Notes under the pieces: generated by a model | Database searches by the model: none | What the model was told of the DNA's origin: nothing | The model's input: the letters and a program-made list of their open reading frames with translations, nothing else | In this document: in pieces, positions 37,265-46,183 of the stretch | Numbering within the stretch: the stretch's first letter is position 1 | Layout: the number at the start of each line of letters is the position of its first letter | NCBI RefSeq assembly: GCF_003112675.1 | Contig: NZ_BFAY01000008.1 | Location: forward strand, 1 to 64,000 | Direction of reading: 5' to 3' | DNA: 64,000 bases | Source of the DNA: Leptospira johnsonii | Lineage (GTDB): Bacteria; Spirochaetota; Leptospiria; Leptospirales; Leptospiraceae | Made by a program: the position numbers and the translations under genes

Positions 37265-39265
37265 TTATGCAGCTAGGTTCAATTGGATATATCTTGACAG
37301 GATCTCGCGAACTTTAGCATTCAATTTTGATCTGCCTGGAATCTGTTCGTAAAGGATCCAATTCGCGTAATCCACTGCAAACATATCTTTAATATTCTGT
37401 CTGGCCTTTGTCCACTGTTCCTTGATCTTCTTCTTTGCTTCAAAAGTTAAACTTGGACTATTAGGAAAATACTCCAGATACTCATTATACTGAGAAGTCA
37501 TAGTGTCAGGAGGGGAATCTTTCCATTTTCTACCGCGAAACGATCTTTCAGTCTCCCAACGAAACTCCCCTAACGCTTTTGTTACCGCTAGATCAATGTT
37601 CTCTTTAAAAACAGTCGGGAAAAGAAGTCGGCTACGAGATATATTCCCTTCGGAAGTATCCTGCCATAAAACTCCCCTGTCTCCTCCATAAGGTAGTAAA
37701 ATAAAATCGGCAAAATATTCCTTTCGCATCCAATTAACAATCTTCAGATTGGAAGAAGAATTTGCATTTACCTCTCTGCTAAAAAGTCCAGGGTCCATCT
37801 TCAGAATCTTTTCTACACTTGTAGAAATTTTATGAGGATGCAAAAGACTCCCAGCTGTATCTCCGTAAAATTGATCTTCAGACAAAATGGGATAAGCAAA
37901 ATTCGGATTTAAAGAAATTCCCAGTATCCCCATATAAAGAAGGCTATCCAATTCCCAGTCCAACAGTTTCAGCAAGTATTCCTTATCGCGTAAATTTTTG
38001 ACTTCCGCTCCTTGGTTCCAAAGCAGTTTGGACTTCTCTACCTGGTCGTATGTTTGGCCCATCTGGTTTTTAGATGGATTCCTTTTACCGCCTAATACGA
38101 GATTTAACCAGTCGGGAAATAGATGGATCAAAATTTTCGACTTAGATTCGGATGCAGTTGCAGAAGTCACCTTCAGTGCTGCAACTGAAGATTCCAAATC
38201 GATAATCCTTCTTTCCGAAACCAAAGTTTCATCCAGAAAGAAAAAATACATAAAAAGAAGAACCGGTTTTGGTATATTTTCCGTCTGGGATCTAAATTTC
38301 AAAAAACAAGCACGATACAACTGAATTAATATTTTATAATCTTCTTGCCTGTGTTTTCGGCGAATATATCCAGGGTGCTCCATAAAGGATTTCACCAAAT
38401 TCCGGATTTGTCCAGCTACATCGGGTGCCACACTTGAATACTCTAGGATTGTAGTAAGGCTATCCTTATATTCTTTGTAAATCTCTCCTGGCTCAATAGG
38501 TTCCTGAACGACCTTTGTTTCAACGAACTTTTTTTCGCGAGGCGCCTCTATCCAATTAGTCGTTCTTATGTTGTCTTTCTCAGGAATATCCTTGATAAAC
38601 AAATCGAAACCCATTTCATTATGAGAACGCAATGTAGCAGTCACCTTAAACCAAATATTATTCCAATTTTGAAAATACAGTTGAACGTTCGGATTTTTCT
38701 TAAGAGAAAGAAGATTATCTCCCCTCTTAGCATAGATCTTTCCTGAAATCCTTTTGCCCAATGATATATCGCTCGCCTCATCGACTTCCAACAGAATTGC
38801 CGAGTCTTCCTTGGTATTGATCTGTAAAATAGCTGGAATATATCCAGGTTGCGAGTTTTCAGAGAGGCTTACTGCCGTATCCGTCAGCTGCACCAGCAAA
38901 ACGATCTTCCATGAAGGAATGTTTGTATGGTCACCTAAAAATTTCATGAATTCCACAATGAAATATTTCGCATACCAGGCAGGATCCTCAGAGATCTTGC
39001 GTAATTTAGTATAAGAAAGCTGGTATATAAATTCATGAAAAAGGATTATATCCTTACTTTGAAAGACTCTAAGATCCAATTTTGCCAAAATCCTTTCTCT
39101 ATAAGCCTTGGTACGTTCATTCCTCTTCTTGGCCAACTTATGTAAGATATATGCGATTGCCAATACGGTAAATAATAGGATAGTACCGTTTACCGTAGAA
39201 GCCCAAGTGAACTCAGGCCATATGAGAATCTGCTCCGAATTGTGAATTTGACTTAATATGTTCAT
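37265..39265 (-). CDS. Large membrane-anchored protein of unknown function
   Basis: A 666-residue protein with one N-terminal membrane helix (TVNGTILLFTVLAIAYILHKLA) followed by a basic stretch and a large cytoplasmic region. Residues about 130-240, with IPAILQINTKEDSAILLEVDE, ISGKIYAKRGDNLLSL and MGFDLFIKDIPE, look beta-rich and faintly resemble a YcgR/PilZ-type module, but no RxxxR motif is present. The central and C-terminal parts are helical, with several tryptophans. The family is not recognised. It lies just inside the left 46-bp repeat, 156 bp from the Amt gene. Confidence 0.55.
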   Translation of the reverse strand: MNILSQIHNSEQILIWPEFTWASTVNGTILLFTVLAIAYILHKLAKKRNERTKAYRERILAKLDLRVFQSKDIILFHEFIYQLSYTKLRKISEDPAWYAKYFIVEFMKFLGDHTNIPSWKIVLLVQLTDTAVSLSENSQPGYIPAILQINTKEDSAILLEVDEASDISLGKRISGKIYAKRGDNLLSLKKNPNVQLYFQNWNNIWFKVTATLRSHNEMGFDLFIKDIPEKDNIRTTNWIEAPREKKFVETKVVQEPIEPGEIYKEYKDSLTTILEYSSVAPDVAGQIRNLVKSFMEHPGYIRRKHRQEDYKILIQLYRACFLKFRSQTENIPKPVLLFMYFFFLDETLVSERRIIDLESSVAALKVTSATASESKSKILIHLFPDWLNLVLGGKRNPSKNQMGQTYDQVEKSKLLWNQGAEVKNLRDKEYLLKLLDWELDSLLYMGILGISLNPNFAYPILSEDQFYGDTAGSLLHPHKISTSVEKILKMDPGLFSREVNANSSSNLKIVNWMRKEYFADFILLPYGGDRGVLWQDTSEGNISRSRLLFPTVFKENIDLAVTKALGEFRWETERSFRGRKWKDSPPDTMTSQYNEYLEYFPNSPSLTFEAKKKIKEQWTKARQNIKDMFAVDYANWILYEQIPGRSKLNAKVREILSRYIQLNLAA

Positions 39266-39753
39266 TCCTAAAGGATAGTCTCAAAAATCCTTCAGTCAAG
39301 CAGGTTTCCTAAAAAAATATTTATATGAAAGATAGTTGTTATTTTATTATTTTATTATATTTTAATATTTTAATCTAAACAAATAGATCAACTTCTATAC
39401 CGAACAGTCCAAAGCCTCCATAGTTTTAACCCGAAAACGATCAAATAAGATACAAAAGGCCCCTTCCCCCCTTGGTCACCCCCCACCCATATTTCCAAAA
39501 ACCTTCATTCCTCATATAACCCACAATCTCTCATAAATATGCAATAGAGATCGAAATAATTCGGTTTTTACGTTTCTGAATATCAATATTCAATCAATAA
39601 AAAAACGTTAGTTGTCACCAAGGAAGAGACCCCGCTTCCGTTAATGATTGATAAATTTTAAATAAACATCACAATATAGGAAGAAAATGAGTCTCACCTA
39701 ACACAAGGACCTTCTTCCTTTTAGGATAAGTAGGAACGCTTGGGGTTAAAAAA
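39266..39753. other. 488-bp intergenic region
   Basis: Non-coding gap between divergent genes. It holds an A/T-only tract around 39330-39372, a pyrimidine-rich C tract around 39460-39488 and a 16-bp palindrome, TGAATATCAATATTCA (39577-39592), that could be a regulator site. No confident promoter or RNA gene was recognised. Confidence 0.5.
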
Positions 39754-39846
39754 ATGAATTTTTATCAGATATCTCCATCCATTCGCGAAATCCCTCAAAC
39801 AATCGTTAGGGTCCGAAAAATAACATTTGGAAAGAAAAATACAATC

Positions 39847-41265
39847 ATGAACCAGCAAATACAAAAAACAATATTACTCGTAGAGGACGAACCTTTGATC
39901 GGTTTAAAAGAGTCCGCACAGCTACAAGAATACGGATATAAAGTAATCCATGCATTAAACGAGCAAGAAGCGATGAAATCGGTCGAAAACAAGAATCTCA
40001 TAATTGATCTAATCCTAATGGATATCGATCTAGGGCAAGGGACGAATGGAACCGACGTCGCCAGAAATATACTAAAAAATCACGATATTCCCATCCTATT
40101 TCTTTCCAGCCATGTGGAACGCGAAATAGTAAGGATGACGGAAGATATTACTACTTACGGTTATATGGTAAAGAATTCGAGCATTGCTGCGCTGGATGCT
40201 TCCATTAAGATGGCTTTTAGATTATATGATGCGCATTCGGATCTAAAAAAGAAAAGTTTAGAAATCGAAACCAAAAGGAGAGAATTGGAGTTTTCTGAAA
40301 AAAGATACCGCAGATTATTCGAATCGGCAAAAGACGGAATCTTGATATTGGATGCGAAAACCGGATTGATTGTAGACGTAAATCCTTTCCTTATGCAAAT
40401 GTTAGGTTATTCCAAAGAGGAATTACTTAGTAAAAAAATTTGGGAAATCAACGCCTTTAAAAATATAAATTATTCCAAACAACTATTCAAAGAACTCCAG
40501 GATAAGGAATATGTACGATATAGTGATCTTCCTTTAGAAACTTTCGAAGGAGAGATGCTACATGTGGAATTCGTGAGCAATGTTTACCTTGTAGATAACG
40601 ACAAAGTGATCCAGTGCAATATACGAGATATAACGGAAAGAAATCTGCACGAAAAAATCCTAGAGAATGATATTGATAATAAAAAAGCGTTACTCCGAGA
40701 ACTTCAACATAGGACAAAAAATAGTTTTAGTCTAATCACAAGCTTGATTAGCCTTCGATCCATAGCGGCCAGTTCCGCGGAACTGAAAAATACACTCGAA
40801 GAATTAAATTTAAGAGTACAATCCATCTCAGATCTATACTCTTTATTATATGAAACAGAATCAATAGACAGAGTACAACTTACGACTTATTGCAATAAGG
40901 TAATCGAATCTATCGACAAACTTTCCGATAAGATCGAGATCCACGAAAATATTGAAAGAACATACGTGAGCGCCAAATCTGCAGCCATTATCGGAATGAT
41001 TCTTGTGGAGCTATTATCGAATGCAGTTAAATACGCATTTCCAAACGGCCGAAAAGGAATTATCAATATTGAACTTCACAAGATCGGAGATAATTTGCAA
41101 CTGACAGTCGAAGACAACGGAATCGGTCTACCTGAAAATTTCGATATAGCCGTTACGAAAACCTTAGGTTTACACTTAGTCAGCCTAATGACTTCCCAAT
41201 TGAACGGAAATATAGAGTTTCCCAAAGAAAGCGGCACAAAGATAGTGATCGATTTTCCTGTATAA
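39847..41265 (+). CDS. Receiver-PAS-HisKA_2 histidine kinase
   Basis: A 472-residue cytoplasmic signalling protein with an inverted layout. An N-terminal receiver domain (ILLVEDEPLIGLKES, phosphoacceptor D in LILMDIDLGQG) is followed by a coiled coil, a PAS domain (YRRLFESAKDGILILDAKTG to NIRDITERN), and a HisKA_2 kinase core with the histidine in LRELQHRTKNSFSLI and HATPase motifs ELLSNAVKYAF and VEDNGIGLP. The phosphorylation state of the receiver may gate the kinase. An upstream ATG at 39754 adds 31 residues. The internal ATG fits the usual start of receiver domains better. It lies within the repeat-bounded segment. Confidence 0.88.
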   Translation: MNQQIQKTILLVEDEPLIGLKESAQLQEYGYKVIHALNEQEAMKSVENKNLIIDLILMDIDLGQGTNGTDVARNILKNHDIPILFLSSHVEREIVRMTEDITTYGYMVKNSSIAALDASIKMAFRLYDAHSDLKKKSLEIETKRRELEFSEKRYRRLFESAKDGILILDAKTGLIVDVNPFLMQMLGYSKEELLSKKIWEINAFKNINYSKQLFKELQDKEYVRYSDLPLETFEGEMLHVEFVSNVYLVDNDKVIQCNIRDITERNLHEKILENDIDNKKALLRELQHRTKNSFSLITSLISLRSIAASSAELKNTLEELNLRVQSISDLYSLLYETESIDRVQLTTYCNKVIESIDKLSDKIEIHENIERTYVSAKSAAIIGMILVELLSNAVKYAFPNGRKGIINIELHKIGDNLQLTVEDNGIGLPENFDIAVTKTLGLHLVSLMTSQLNGNIEFPKESGTKIVIDFPV

Positions 41266-41553
41266 GGAAAATCTTAACGATTTGTTTTGATCCGAAATAA
41301 GTTTTATGATCGACAGATCGTCTTTTAAGGCCATAATAAAGTAGCGAAAGAAGTCTCGTCACAACTACACATCTGCCGCGCAAGACAAGCGGCTTCGTTC
41401 TTAAACAAGCGTAAGCCGAGATACAACATTAAATATACTTAAAATATTAGTGCGCACCGACCTTCGTTAAAGCCGTATCTCCATATTCCTCTCCTTGACC
41501 CTTGTTTCTGAATTGGGTCGTTCTAAACCTTAAATTCCAGGAGGAAATTTCGT

Positions 41554-43830
41554 ATGGAATACAGCCCGGAGCTGTCCACCCTGAATCGTATTGCCTTTAT
41601 AGGTAATTATCTTCCTCGCCAGTGCGGAATCGCAACCTTTACAACAGATCTTTGCGAGGCCTTTTCAGAAACTTATTCCGAAATAGCTTGCATTGCGCTT
41701 CCAGTAAACGACACGGATTCGGGTTATCCTTACCCACCTATAGTGCGCTTCGAATTGACCGAAAAAGATATAGCATCCTATCACCGAGCCGCCGATTTCC
41801 TGAATGTCAACAATGTCGATATAGTCTGTTTACAATTCGAATACGGAATATTCGGAGGAAAATCCGGAAGCCATATTATTGCTTTATTAAGAGATCTGCA
41901 TATGCCGATCGTCACAACCTTACATACAATTTTGCAAGAACCGGATCCCGACCAACGTAAAGTACTGGAACAAATTGCAGCTATATCTGATCGACTAGTC
42001 GTTATGAGTAAACGAGGAGCAGAACTCCTAACAGCCGTTTATGGAATCCAGAAAGATAAGATAGACCTAATTCCCCACGGAATTCCGGATGTGCCATTTG
42101 TTGATCCTAGTTTTAATAAAGATATGTTCGGAGTGGAAGGAAAAATAGTTCTGCTTAGCTTCGGATTATTATCTCCGAACAAGGGAATCGAGAATGTGAT
42201 CTCCGCATTACCTTCTATCTTAAAAAAACATGAAAACGTCGTCTATATTATCCTAGGGGCTACTCATCCACACGTTATACGAAACGAAGGTGAAACGTAT
42301 CGACTTTCCCTACAATGGTTGGCTCGCGAAAAAAAGGTAGAAGGTAACGTAATTTTTTACAATCGATTCGTCAGTCTAAAAGAATTGATCGAGTTTATTG
42401 GCGCTACAGACATTTATATAACGCCCTATTTAGATTCCGCCCAGATTGTTTCCGGCACACTTGCCTATACCGTAGGAGCAGGTAAGGCAGTGATCTCCAC
42501 CCCGTACTCGTATGCGCAAGAAATGTTGGCAGAAGAAAGAGGTATGTTAGTTCCGTTCAAAGACCCAGAAGGATTAGCGGATCAAGTTATTCAACTTTTG
42601 GACAATGAAGCAGAACGACATGCGATGCGCAAACGCGCCTATATTTATGGAAGATCAATGATTTGGCCTAAGGTGGCCTCGCGTTATAAGGAAAGTTTCG
42701 AAAGAGCAAAAGCAGAACGAAGACATTTTTCTCCCCCCGGCTTTCCTATCAAACCCTTAGACAAACGTCCCGAAGAGTTACCTCTTTTAAAATTGGATCA
42801 TTTGCGTCGTATGACAGACGATACAGGAATTTTCCAACACGCATTCTTCACCATCCCAAACTATGAAGAAGGGTATACCACGGATGACAATGCCCGCGCT
42901 TTATTAGTCAGTACTCTTATGCAGGAATTAGGTAACGGAAATTTTGAACTTACCTTCCGTTATTTGGCCTTTGTCTGGTATTCTTATAATCGAAAAACGG
43001 GAAGATTTAGGAATTTTATGGACTACCAACGCAATTGGTCGGAACCAAGCGGATCCGATGACAGTCATGGCCGCGCTCTTAACGCGCTTGGAACGGTTCT
43101 CGGAAGAGCAGGCGATTCAAAACTTCCAAGTATTGCTGGCAGATTATTCGAACAGGCTCTTCCTGCAATTCTTAACACTTCCAGCCCGAGAGCATGGGCA
43201 TTCGCTCTATTAGGAATTCATGAATATCTCCAACGTTTTGCAGGAGATAGAATGGCAAGCCGAGTAGAGGAAGAATTGTCCGAAAGACTTATGGTTCTGT
43301 ATAAAAAAAATAATTCTACAGATTGGCATTGGTTCGAGGGAAGCCTTAGTTATTGTAATGCGGTAATACCACACGCAATTTTATTATCAGGAAAATCTCT
43401 ACGGAACAAAGAGATGATCCAAGTCGGATTAGGATCTTTGGAATGGTTAGCCGATTTACAGAGATCTAAAACAGAAGGCGGTTACTTTGTTCCGATCGGT
43501 TCCAACGGCTTTTTTCAAAAAGGAGGATCTCAATCCCGCTTCGACCAACAACCTGTAGAAGCGCAAGCCATGGTTTCCGCCTGCTTGGCGGCCTATCGAA
43601 TCACTCAAGATCTGAATTGGAGAAAAGAGGCTCGTTCAGCCTTTGAATGGTTTTTAGGACGGAATGATCTGAATACTCCAGTATATGATCCAACCACCGG
43701 AGGATGTAGAGACGGACTTCATCCAGACCGTGTAAATGAAAACCAAGGTGCAGAATCTACTCTCGCGTTTCTGCAATCTTTAGTCGAACTTCGTCTGACA
43801 GAAAACGTGTTTATCCATGAGGAATTATAA
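41554..43830 (+). CDS. GT4 glycosyltransferase with C-terminal alpha/alpha domain
   Basis: A 758-residue two-domain protein. Residues about 1-400 form a GT-B family 4 glycosyltransferase: GNYLPRQCGIATFTTDL, IPHGIPDVPF, LLSFGLLSPNKGIENVI, and a donor-binding region GTLAYTVGAGKAVISTPY. Residues about 400-758 are a helical toroid-like domain beginning HLRRMTDDTGIFQHAFF, with YTTDDNARALL and TEGGYFVPIGSNG, as in enzymes that handle mannan-like chains. AGGAGG lies before the ATG. The stop is 5 bp from the GH130 gene. The pair probably makes or recycles a beta-mannose-containing glycan. The sugar is inferred from GH130. Confidence 0.88.
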   Translation: MEYSPELSTLNRIAFIGNYLPRQCGIATFTTDLCEAFSETYSEIACIALPVNDTDSGYPYPPIVRFELTEKDIASYHRAADFLNVNNVDIVCLQFEYGIFGGKSGSHIIALLRDLHMPIVTTLHTILQEPDPDQRKVLEQIAAISDRLVVMSKRGAELLTAVYGIQKDKIDLIPHGIPDVPFVDPSFNKDMFGVEGKIVLLSFGLLSPNKGIENVISALPSILKKHENVVYIILGATHPHVIRNEGETYRLSLQWLAREKKVEGNVIFYNRFVSLKELIEFIGATDIYITPYLDSAQIVSGTLAYTVGAGKAVISTPYSYAQEMLAEERGMLVPFKDPEGLADQVIQLLDNEAERHAMRKRAYIYGRSMIWPKVASRYKESFERAKAERRHFSPPGFPIKPLDKRPEELPLLKLDHLRRMTDDTGIFQHAFFTIPNYEEGYTTDDNARALLVSTLMQELGNGNFELTFRYLAFVWYSYNRKTGRFRNFMDYQRNWSEPSGSDDSHGRALNALGTVLGRAGDSKLPSIAGRLFEQALPAILNTSSPRAWAFALLGIHEYLQRFAGDRMASRVEEELSERLMVLYKKNNSTDWHWFEGSLSYCNAVIPHAILLSGKSLRNKEMIQVGLGSLEWLADLQRSKTEGGYFVPIGSNGFFQKGGSQSRFDQQPVEAQAMVSACLAAYRITQDLNWRKEARSAFEWFLGRNDLNTPVYDPTTGGCRDGLHPDRVNENQGAESTLAFLQSLVELRLTENVFIHEEL

Positions 43831-43835
43831 TTTAA

Positions 43836-44774
43836 ATGCTTAAATCTTATCCTGAACTATTTCAGCGTTATCAAAAAAATCCGATCCTAACCGCTTCCGA
43901 CTGGCCTTATCCAGTTCACAGTGTATTCAATCCAGGTGCAACCTTACTCCAAGACGGGAGCACATTATTATTATGCAGAGCGGAGGATAGAACCGGACAA
44001 TCTCATTTATGTACGGCCCGTTCCAAAAACGGAATCGACGATTGGAAGATCGACTCTAAACCTACGTTGGTTGCGGATCCGGAAAATCATCCTGAAGAAC
44101 TTTGGGGAATAGAAGATCCACGCATAACGTATATTCCCGAATTACGTAAATATGCGATCGCTTATACTGTTTATTCCAAAGAAGGTCCGGGAGTAGCCCT
44201 TGCATTTACCGAAGACTTCCAAAAATTCGAACGTTATGGAATGGTCATGCAACCGGAAGATAAAGATGCCGCTTTACTTCCTCGCAAAATAGGAGGCTTT
44301 TGGGCATTAGTACATCGCCCTATGGGTCTACATGGAGCCCATATGTGGATTTCCTATTCTTCCGATCTAATTCGCTGGGGTGATCATAAACTGATGTTGG
44401 AAGCAAGATTAGGAGGATGGTGGGATGCAAATAAGATCGGACTTTCTCCTCCTCCGATAGAAACTTCTCAAGGCTGGCTAGTTATCTATCACGGAGTACG
44501 TCATAACGCCTCCGGCCCGATATATCGTTTAGGACTCGCTTTATTCGATTTGAATACTCCCGAACTTTGTCTAAAACGAAGTAGAGAATGGATTTTCGGT
44601 CCGGAAGAACCGTACGAATTATCCGGAGATGTGAACAAAGTAGTCTTTCCTTGCGGAAGCACCTTATCTAACGACGGGGATACGATCCATCTTTATTACG
44701 GAGCGGCAGATACTAGCATTGCCCTAGCTACGGGAAGCTTAAAAGTTTTATTGGAATGGTTAAATAGACAATAA
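43836..44774 (+). CDS. GH130-family glycoside phosphorylase/hydrolase
   Basis: A 312-residue five-bladed propeller enzyme of GH130. It shows NPILTASDWPYPVHSVFNPGA, LLCRAEDRTGQS, the catalytic-acid region LWGIEDPRITYI, YTVYSKEGPGVALAFTEDF and the C-terminal IYRLGLALFDLNTP, HLYYGAAD. GH130 enzymes phosphorolyse or hydrolyse beta-mannosides (beta-1,4 or beta-1,2). Which linkage cannot be told here. It is coupled to the GT4 gene by a 5-bp gap, so synthesis and turnover of one glycan are likely linked. Confidence 0.93.
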   Translation: MLKSYPELFQRYQKNPILTASDWPYPVHSVFNPGATLLQDGSTLLLCRAEDRTGQSHLCTARSKNGIDDWKIDSKPTLVADPENHPEELWGIEDPRITYIPELRKYAIAYTVYSKEGPGVALAFTEDFQKFERYGMVMQPEDKDAALLPRKIGGFWALVHRPMGLHGAHMWISYSSDLIRWGDHKLMLEARLGGWWDANKIGLSPPPIETSQGWLVIYHGVRHNASGPIYRLGLALFDLNTPELCLKRSREWIFGPEEPYELSGDVNKVVFPCGSTLSNDGDTIHLYYGAADTSIALATGSLKVLLEWLNRQ

Positions 44775-44787
44775 AACTTTAATATAA

Positions 44788-44833
44788 GCATCTAATTTCT
44801 TATTCCATGAAATGATAAGCGAATTGGCAAGAA
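44788..44833. repeat. 46-bp direct repeat, right copy
   Basis: Direct copy of 37106-37151 with two mismatches, lying between the convergent GH130 and GFA genes. Here no transporter gene follows it, so this copy appears to be an orphan fragment of the Amt 5' region or a duplicated junction. Confidence 0.85.
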
Positions 44834-44865
44834 GCATTTATTTCAATTCCATAATATACTAGTTT

Positions 44866-45264
44866 TTAAAGATGTGAGATAAACTCAGGCTCCCTATCCC
44901 AGCGATCATGTAACCCATCTAAGTAACTTACTGGTACTGAGGCCCATTCCTTAGGGTCTAAATTATCCAATGCACCAAGATTGATTGCGATAAACTTTCC
45001 TCCCGCCTCCGGAATGTCTCCCCCTCCGCCGATTCCTACTCCGCAATGTTTACAGAACATTCCGTCTATCCGAGTAGAATAAACACTTACCTCGCTCTCA
45101 CCTTCCAGATATTTGAAGTTTTCAGGTAGAGCTGAAGCACCCCAAAACCTTGCTTTTACACAACTTGTGCAGTTGCACTTAAACGTACCTTGGGTTAGGT
45201 CAATCCAAACTTCGAAACGAACCTTCTTACAACGGCAACTTCCTAAGTATTTTTTTAAAGCCAT
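44866..45264 (-). CDS. GFA-family (glutathione-dependent formaldehyde-activating-like) protein
   Basis: A 132-residue zinc-binding GFA/CENP-V-domain protein. The metal ligands are in GSCRCKKVRFE, KCNCTSCVKARFW and FCKHCGVG. In Gfa the family was linked to glutathione-formaldehyde adduct formation, but most members are uncharacterised. It follows the AHSA1 gene by 8 bp on the same strand, making a likely three-gene operon ArsR-AHSA1-GFA. Confidence 0.9.
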   Translation of the reverse strand: MALKKYLGSCRCKKVRFEVWIDLTQGTFKCNCTSCVKARFWGASALPENFKYLEGESEVSVYSTRIDGMFCKHCGVGIGGGGDIPEAGGKFIAINLGALDNLDPKEWASVPVSYLDGLHDRWDREPEFISHL

Positions 45265-45272
45265 ACGAATCC

Positions 45273-45701
45273 TTACTTAAATTGAAGCTCGAGGTTTTGC
45301 AAAGTACTGATCCAACCCTCTCGATGTCCTTTCATAGAACTTTCGTTAGAAAGCTTTTCATGCGTAAGAAGTATCTCTGTTCCTCCGTCTTTATCTTCGA
45401 AGATTACGGTTACCAAAGTTTCCTCTCTTTCCGGTCCTTCCCATCCATGCGTGAACACCAACTTTTCATTAATTATAATTTCTTTATATTCACCGCAGGC
45501 GATATACTCCTCTTCATCCCGGAGCATTATGGTTCTGTATTTTCCGCCCACTCTAAAATCCATTTTAATCTCACCGATAGTCAATTCCTTTGGACATCCC
45601 CATTTTTTCATCAATTCGGGACGAATCCAGGCTTCAAAGACCCTTGTTCGATTCGCTTTAATAAACTGAGAAATCTCTAATTTGTAATCGGTCGCTTTCA
45701 T
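45273..45701 (-). CDS. SRPBCC/AHSA1-domain protein
   Basis: A 142-residue START-like protein. It has ISQFIKANRTRVFEAWIRPELMKKWGCP, FRVGGKYRTIML, NEKLVFTHGWEGPE and the terminal HREGWISTLQNLELQF helix. It is paralogous to 22169-22657 and, like it, translationally coupled to an ArsR gene (stop and start share one base at 45701). The cavity-forming fold suggests small-molecule binding. The ligand is unknown. Confidence 0.92.
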   Translation of the reverse strand: MKATDYKLEISQFIKANRTRVFEAWIRPELMKKWGCPKELTIGEIKMDFRVGGKYRTIMLRDEEEYIACGEYKEIIINEKLVFTHGWEGPEREETLVTVIFEDKDGGTEILLTHEKLSNESSMKGHREGWISTLQNLELQFK

Positions 45702-46030
45702 TATTCTTCTCCTTCCAACAAGTTTTTGAGAGAATCCAATTGTTCTTTCCAGAATCTTCTATAATAGCCAATCCATTTGTCGGCGCTCATCATAGCCTTA
45801 CCATTCAGACTCAAATATGAAAAAGATCCTTCCTTTCTGCGATGAACAAGCTTAGCCCTTTCCAAAACCTTAATATGTTTGGAAGCGGCAGCAAGAGACA
45901 TTTCGAAAGGTTCGGCGATTTCAGTAATCACTCGTTCTTTTTTAGATAAACTTCTGAGCATCGACCTTCTAGTAGGATCGGAAAGCGCCTGAAATATAAG
46001 ATCCAGATCGTAAGATTTAGATTCAACCAT
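45701..46030 (-). CDS. ArsR-family regulator of the AHSA1-GFA operon
   Basis: A 109-residue winged-helix repressor. It contains LDLIFQALSDPTRRSMLRSLSKKE, ITEIAEPFEMSLAAASKHIKVLERAKLV and KEGSFSYLSLNGKAM. It belongs to the same AHSA1-linked subfamily as 21835-22182. Its start codon sits inside one palindrome and a second, stronger palindrome lies 42 bp upstream, so autorepression is likely. Confidence 0.93.
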   Translation of the reverse strand: MVESKSYDLDLIFQALSDPTRRSMLRSLSKKERVITEIAEPFEMSLAAASKHIKVLERAKLVHRRKEGSFSYLSLNGKAMMSADKWIGYYRRFWKEQLDSLKNLLEGEE

Positions 46031-46080
46031 ATGGTTAAATGTATATCAGAAGGAGAATGTAGAGTCAACCATTTGGTTGA
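46025..46080. promoter_or_regulatory. Two palindromes, likely ArsR operators
   Basis: AACCATATGGTT (46025-46036) spans the ArsR start codon, and TCAACCATTTGGTTGA (46065-46080) is a perfect 7-2-7 palindrome. The centres are 42 bp apart, four helical turns. Both share the core AACCAT-TGGTT, different from the TTAGG core of the other AHSA1-linked ArsR gene. Confidence 0.7.
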
Positions 46081-46088
46081 ATGTTTTT

Positions 46089-46175
46089 GGAAAAAATTCT
46101 ATAGACCGGAGTAGATATTCTAATCAGATATTTGGAAGCTTAAAATATTCGGAATGGAAAGATCTACTTCGGTCT
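46089..46175 (-). terminator. Long hairpin with T-run after the tail operon
   Basis: On the minus strand AGACCGAAGTAGAT (46175-46162) pairs with ATCTACTCCGGTCT (46116-46103) at 13 of 14 positions. A second nested stem (ATATTT / AAATAT) lies in the loop, and the structure is followed by AGAATTTTTT. It starts 9 bases after the last tail gene and separates it from the ArsR promoter. Confidence 0.65.
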
Positions 46176-46183
46176 TAATTCTC

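Noticed and set aside
41375..41393. GCCGC-N9-GCGGC hairpin after the receiver-PAS kinase as a terminator.
   Set aside because: Only a 5-bp stem and no T-run. Too weak to list as a feature.
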